DNA of 64,000 nt, from assembly GCA_011390885.1 (NCBI GenBank), contig JAABRO010000043.1, forward strand, positions 1 through 64,000. Direction: 5' to 3'. Below are positions 60,989 to 64,000 of the stretch, one piece after another (position 1 is the first letter of the stretch; each line of letters starts with the position of its first letter). This DNA is from Gemmatimonas sp. (GTDB lineage Bacteria; Gemmatimonadota; Gemmatimonadetes; Gemmatimonadales; Gemmatimonadaceae). The position numbers and the translations under genes are program-made. The notes below the pieces were generated by a model, which did not search any database, was not told where the DNA came from, and saw only the letters and a program-made list of their open reading frames with translations.

Positions 60989-61127
60989 GCAACTGCAACT
61001 GCAACCGAGTGAGACAAGAAATGAAGCACACTGAAGGGGAACAAGGCATCCGAGCCGCGATGTCTTCTTCCCCTTCAGTATTTCTTCACTTCTTCAGTCG
61101 CTCAGTTGCGGTTGCGGTTGCAGTTGC
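60989..61127. repeat. Long imperfect intergenic palindrome, copy C
   Basis: A 139-bp element between the convergent SDR and serine hydrolase genes. The left end has three tandem hexamers (GCAACT, GCAACT, GCAACC) then GAG; the right end has CTC then four hexamers AGTTGC, GGTTGC, GGTTGC, AGTTGC. Inside, CTGAAGGGGAACAAG (61031-61045) pairs with CTTCTTCCCCTTCAG (61064-61078) with one mismatch, and AAGAAATGAAG-like and CTTCTTC-like arms flank it. The whole could form a hairpin of over 50 bp with bulges. It has nearly the same length and order of blocks as copy A. Confidence 0.8.
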
Positions 61128-61166
61128 AGTACCCGCAGCTGTGCCATTCCCGACGCCCGGCACCGA

Positions 61167-62603
61167 TCACGGCCGCGCGACCCGCGCGAAGCGCACACCA
61201 CGCACGCGGCCCGCGTTCAACGTGAACGTCGAGTCGGACGTCCGCACCAGCTGCAGCTCCCCCACACCCAGCGTGTCGTCGCCCAGGGCGCGCAGCAGGC
61301 GCACCGGTCGCCGCGGCACGAGCAGCTGCAGCCCGCCCCGCTCGACGTCGCGAATCTCCCACGTCACGTCGAGCTCCTCGCTGTACCAGCGACCGCTGAA
61401 AGCCGCGCGCTGCGCGGGTGTGATCGCGCGCACACTGTCGGCACGCACCGTCGCTCCAGTCGCTGGCGCGGCCGCAGGCGCGCGCACGGCGGGCGAGAGC
61501 GCCGGCCCAAGCACGATCTCCGCCACGCGATGCCCAAGCGCCGTCGTGTTGGCGGTGGACACGTTGCACAGCAGCGCCACACTCGTGTGCTGCGCCGGAT
61601 AGCGAAAGAGCACGCTCCGGAACCCGCCCGTGGCCCCCGTGTGCGACACCTCGCGCACCCCGCGCCACGTGTCCACGCTCACGCCATACGCATACGTGAG
61701 CGCCGAATCGGTGGCCAGACGCCCCGGCACTTCCATGGCGCGCACGAACGCCTCACCACCCACGCGGCCGGTGTAGAAGTTCTCGTCCCACCGCTGCAAC
61801 TCCTCGAGCGTGGTCACCACACCACCTTGGCCCACGAGGTCGTTGGCCCAGACGCTGAGCGCGTACCCGCCGCCCCGTGGCGCGTACGCGGCGGCCCGAC
61901 CCGGAATGAGCTCGGTGTGGTCGTCGAGAAAGCGCGTGACCGGCATGCCGAGCGGACGGAAGAACACCGAGTCGGCGAACGCGCGCAGCGAGACGCCACT
62001 CACCCGCTCCACGATCATGCCGAGCACGATGTACGACGTGTTGCTGTAGGCGTACGCCGAACCCGGCGGGAAGTTGAGCGCCTTCTGCCTGGCCGCGAGC
62101 GCGAGCACGTCGTCGGGCCGATAGCCATCGTCGAAGCGCATGCCGGCGAGGTCCACGAGCGCCCACCAGTCGCGCATGCCGCTCGTGTGGTGAATGAGCT
62201 GCCGCACCGTGACCGGCCCGGCGTCATGCATGGGATCGAGCTCCGGCACGTGACGGCGCACCGGGTCGTCGAGCGACAGCTTGCCCTCGCGCGCCAGCCA
62301 CAGCACCGACGCGGCCGTGAACTGCTTGGAGAGCGAGCCCGTGGTGAACGGCGTGCGTGGCGTGATCGGCGCCGCGTGCTGCAGGTCGGCCAGCCCGTAG
62401 CCACGCGCAAAGGCAATCGTCCCGCCGCGGTACACGCCCACGGCACAGCCTGGCGATCCCGGCACCGAGTACGTGGCGAACACGCTGTCGATGCGCGCCG
62501 ACTGCGCCGCGTCGAGCGCGATGGCTTGTGCTGACAACGCGGCCGGCATGCTCACGGCCGCGCTCAGCACCATCATGAAGAACACGTCACGCCCCGAACC
62601 CAC
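61167..62603 (-). CDS. Exported serine hydrolase, class C beta-lactamase-like
   Basis: A 478-residue protein of the beta-lactamase/DD-peptidase (S12) superfamily. A leader (VFFMMVLSAAVSMPAALSAQ) suggests export. The active-site sets are SxxK in TGSLSKQF (Ser90, Lys93), YxN in AYAYSNTSYIVLG and HTG in VSHTGATGGFRSV. A C-terminal beta-rich module (about 390-478: FSGRWYSEELDVTWEIRDVE) is typical of non-lactamase relatives acting as esterases or peptidases. Start: GTG 62603 with GGGAGG five bases ahead; the frame remains open upstream of that. Substrate unknown. Copy C lies downstream. Confidence 0.92.
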   Translation of the reverse strand: MGSGRDVFFMMVLSAAVSMPAALSAQAIALDAAQSARIDSVFATYSVPGSPGCAVGVYRGGTIAFARGYGLADLQHAAPITPRTPFTTGSLSKQFTAASVLWLAREGKLSLDDPVRRHVPELDPMHDAGPVTVRQLIHHTSGMRDWWALVDLAGMRFDDGYRPDDVLALAARQKALNFPPGSAYAYSNTSYIVLGMIVERVSGVSLRAFADSVFFRPLGMPVTRFLDDHTELIPGRAAAYAPRGGGYALSVWANDLVGQGGVVTTLEELQRWDENFYTGRVGGEAFVRAMEVPGRLATDSALTYAYGVSVDTWRGVREVSHTGATGGFRSVLFRYPAQHTSVALLCNVSTANTTALGHRVAEIVLGPALSPAVRAPAAAPATGATVRADSVRAITPAQRAAFSGRWYSEELDVTWEIRDVERGGLQLLVPRRPVRLLRALGDDTLGVGELQLVRTSDSTFTLNAGRVRGVRFARVARP

Positions 62604-62644
62604 GCGCACCTCCCGCGCGAAGGAAGTGCCGACGTCAGCCGCCC

Positions 62645-63139
62645 TTACGACTCGTCGGCGGAGGGACCATACAGCCCCGGCACGGGGATGTCGAGCAGGC
62701 GGAGGTACACCGTGAGCTGCGCGCGGTGATGCACGATGTGGTTGTACACGAACGTGCGCAGCACCTGCCCCTTGGGCATGGTGAAGATCACGTGCGCGCC
62801 GCTGCGCATCGTCCACGGCTCGGCCAGCGTGGCCTCGGTCGCTGCGGCGACGGCAGGCCGGCCCTCAGCCAGGTACCGGTCCATGCGCGCCACCAGCTCC
62901 TCGCCACTGCTGAAGGGGGCTGGCTGGTACGGTGACTTCTCGAAGTCGAGCTCGGATGCGTTCAGCGTGATCGTGAGCCAGCTGTACATCTCGGCCACGT
63001 GCACGCCGAGCGCGCCCAGCGACATGGACTTCGGGTGCGGCGTGTAATCGGCCTGGTCGGCCGGCAGCAGCGCCAGAATTCGGCGCGTGTTGTTCGCTTC
63101 CTGCTCCAGCTCGGCGAGCAGCGCGGGGATGAGGCTCAT
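62645..63139 (-). CDS. DinB-fold putative metalloenzyme
   Basis: A 164-residue protein of the DinB superfamily. The metal-site histidines are His47 (LGALGVHVAEMYSW) and the NHIVHHRAQL motif (His134, His138). GAHVIFTMPKGQVLRTFVYN precedes the last pair, typical of this group of putative thiol transferases. GGAG seven bases before the ATG supports the start. It is downstream of a ring-cleaving dioxygenase gene on the same strand by 29 bp, so the two may form an operon. Confidence 0.85.
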   Translation of the reverse strand: MSLIPALLAELEQEANNTRRILALLPADQADYTPHPKSMSLGALGVHVAEMYSWLTITLNASELDFEKSPYQPAPFSSGEELVARMDRYLAEGRPAVAAATEATLAEPWTMRSGAHVIFTMPKGQVLRTFVYNHIVHHRAQLTVYLRLLDIPVPGLYGPSADES

Positions 63140-63168
63140 GACGGCACTCCAGTCGGTGTAGGGATGGC

Positions 63169-64000
63169 TCAGCGCGGCAGCGGCTTCAATCCGGCCTCGA
63201 TCCGCGCCCGCTGCGGCTCGAGGAACGGAGGAAGCGCGAGACGCTCGCCGAGCGTCATGGGATCTTCGTCGGCGTGGAACCCGGGACCGTCGGTGGCCAG
63301 CTCGAACAGCGTGCCGCCCGGCTCCCGGAAGTACAACGACTCGAAATAGTACCGCTCCACGAGCCCGGAGTTGGGCACACCACGCGATCGCACATGGTCG
63401 AGCCACGCCACCTGCGCGTCATGGTCGGCCACGCGGAACGCCACGTGATGCACGCCGCCGAACCCTTGCTGCGCGCGCGGCAGCTCCGGGCGCGGCAGCA
63501 CGTGCACCTCGGCGGCGGCGCCACCCGGCCCCATGCTGAACACGTGCACCGAACGGCCGGCCTTGTCCGGATCGTCGTACGTGCCCGCCTCGCGCATACC
63601 CATCACCTCGGTGAGGAAGCGCGCGGTGGGATCGAGCGCGCGCACGTGCAGCAGCACGGGACCGAGGCCCCGAATGGCCCGCTCGCGCGCCACCGGCGCG
63701 GTCGGCCACCAGGCCTCCTCGGCGGCGGCCAGCGCCGGCTCCCCCGCCGGCGGCACGGCCGCGCCCTCCGGGTCGGCCACCAGTGCGAACGGCTGCCCTT
63801 CAGCGTCGGCGACGCGCAGCACATCGCGGCCGGCGCGCGTCGTACGCCCGCGCACCACCATGCGCGGATCCTCGCGCAGCCGCTGCTCCCACCACGCGAG
63901 CGCGTCGATCGACGGCACGCGCAGCCCCGTCTCCGCGACTTCGCCCACGCCCGCCTGCCGGGCCGGCACATGCGCCCACTCGAAGAAGGTGAGTTCGGTG
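63169..64000 (-). CDS. Ring-cleaving dioxygenase / VOC-family protein (partial)
   Basis: The C-terminal 276 residues of a glyoxalase-fold (VOC) protein; the gene continues beyond the right edge, since the frame stays open to the last base with TELTFFEWAHVPARQAGVGE, a sequence typical of the MhqO-like ring-cleaving dioxygenases. Metal ligands of the second VOC domain are visible: LLHVRALDPTARFLTEVMGM, GGVHHVAFRVADHDAQVAWL (His), LYFREPGGTLFELATDGPG (Glu). Such enzymes cleave hydroquinone-like aromatics or are annotated as glyoxalase relatives. The part that would hold the first VOC domain is mostly outside. Confidence 0.88.
   Translation of the reverse strand, partial: TELTFFEWAHVPARQAGVGEVAETGLRVPSIDALAWWEQRLREDPRMVVRGRTTRAGRDVLRVADAEGQPFALVADPEGAAVPPAGEPALAAAEEAWWPTAPVARERAIRGLGPVLLHVRALDPTARFLTEVMGMREAGTYDDPDKAGRSVHVFSMGPGGAAAEVHVLPRPELPRAQQGFGGVHHVAFRVADHDAQVAWLDHVRSRGVPNSGLVERYYFESLYFREPGGTLFELATDGPGFHADEDPMTLGERLALPPFLEPQRARIEAGLKPLPR

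Overview
The window is high-GC chromosomal DNA, densely packed with genes, from a free-living heterotrophic, probably aerobic bacterium. Gene content (a DUF5916 outer-membrane-type protein, a Ser/Thr kinase with a C-terminal extracytoplasmic part, many exported hydrolases, a BlaI/BlaR1-TonB pair, heme A synthase) suggests Gemmatimonadota. This is an inference from content and style; no rRNA is present to prove it. I see no tRNA, rRNA, CRISPR array, transposase, prophage or integron, so this looks like core or slowly evolving accessory chromosome.

Layout. 1-5 kb: an exported D-aminoacylase (cut by the window edge), a DinB-fold protein, a DUF885-like exported protein and a two-cupin lipoprotein behind a structured leader. 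5-6.6 kb: thiamine salvage (thiM-tenA) under a TPP riboswitch. 7.4-10.1 kb: argG and heme A synthase. 10.1-14.4 kb: a transmembrane Ser/Thr kinase translationally coupled to a Cys-containing lipoprotein. 15-16.7 kb: an NhaR-like regulator and a Skp/OmpH-like protein. 17.2-20.5 kb: a sulfide oxidation operon (persulfide dioxygenase/rhodanese, DUF1641, sulfide:quinone oxidoreductase), divergent from a SWIM-SNF2 helicase, with nested palindromes between them. 24-32 kb: two Tat-exported amidases, a DUF5916 protein, an exported hydrolase and a DUF2490 protein. 32-40 kb: a triple-PAS hybrid histidine kinase, several hydrolases, a VanX-type dipeptidase and an acyl-ACP desaturase with a hairpin over its start.

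40.6-45.6 kb carries mnmG, a SIMPL protein, two parS sites, parA and parB. This is the usual origin-proximal partition neighbourhood, but rsmG is absent from its common place between mnmG and parA. 45.7-52.7 kb is a nucleoside-type ABC importer operon (BMP lipoprotein, ATPase, two permeases) with a Nif3-family gene inside it and selO overlapping its end. 52.8-64 kb: AlkC, an APC permease, a NUDIX hydrolase, a GH20 hexosaminidase, blaI/blaR1 with a well-defined operator-promoter, a secreted-type SDR, a serine hydrolase, a DinB protein and a ring-cleaving dioxygenase cut by the window edge.

The most unusual DNA-level signal is a family of long imperfect intergenic palindromes. Two near-full copies (661-800 and 60989-61127) and one degenerate copy (about 4944-5027) all sit just beyond the stop codon of a minus-strand gene and share GCAACCGAG/CTCGGTTGC ends. 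Other regulatory signals worth testing are the nested palindrome of the sulfide locus, the alternative-hairpin leader of the cupin lipoprotein, the start-site hairpin of the desaturase, and the TTCGGTA palindrome ahead of the SIMPL gene.
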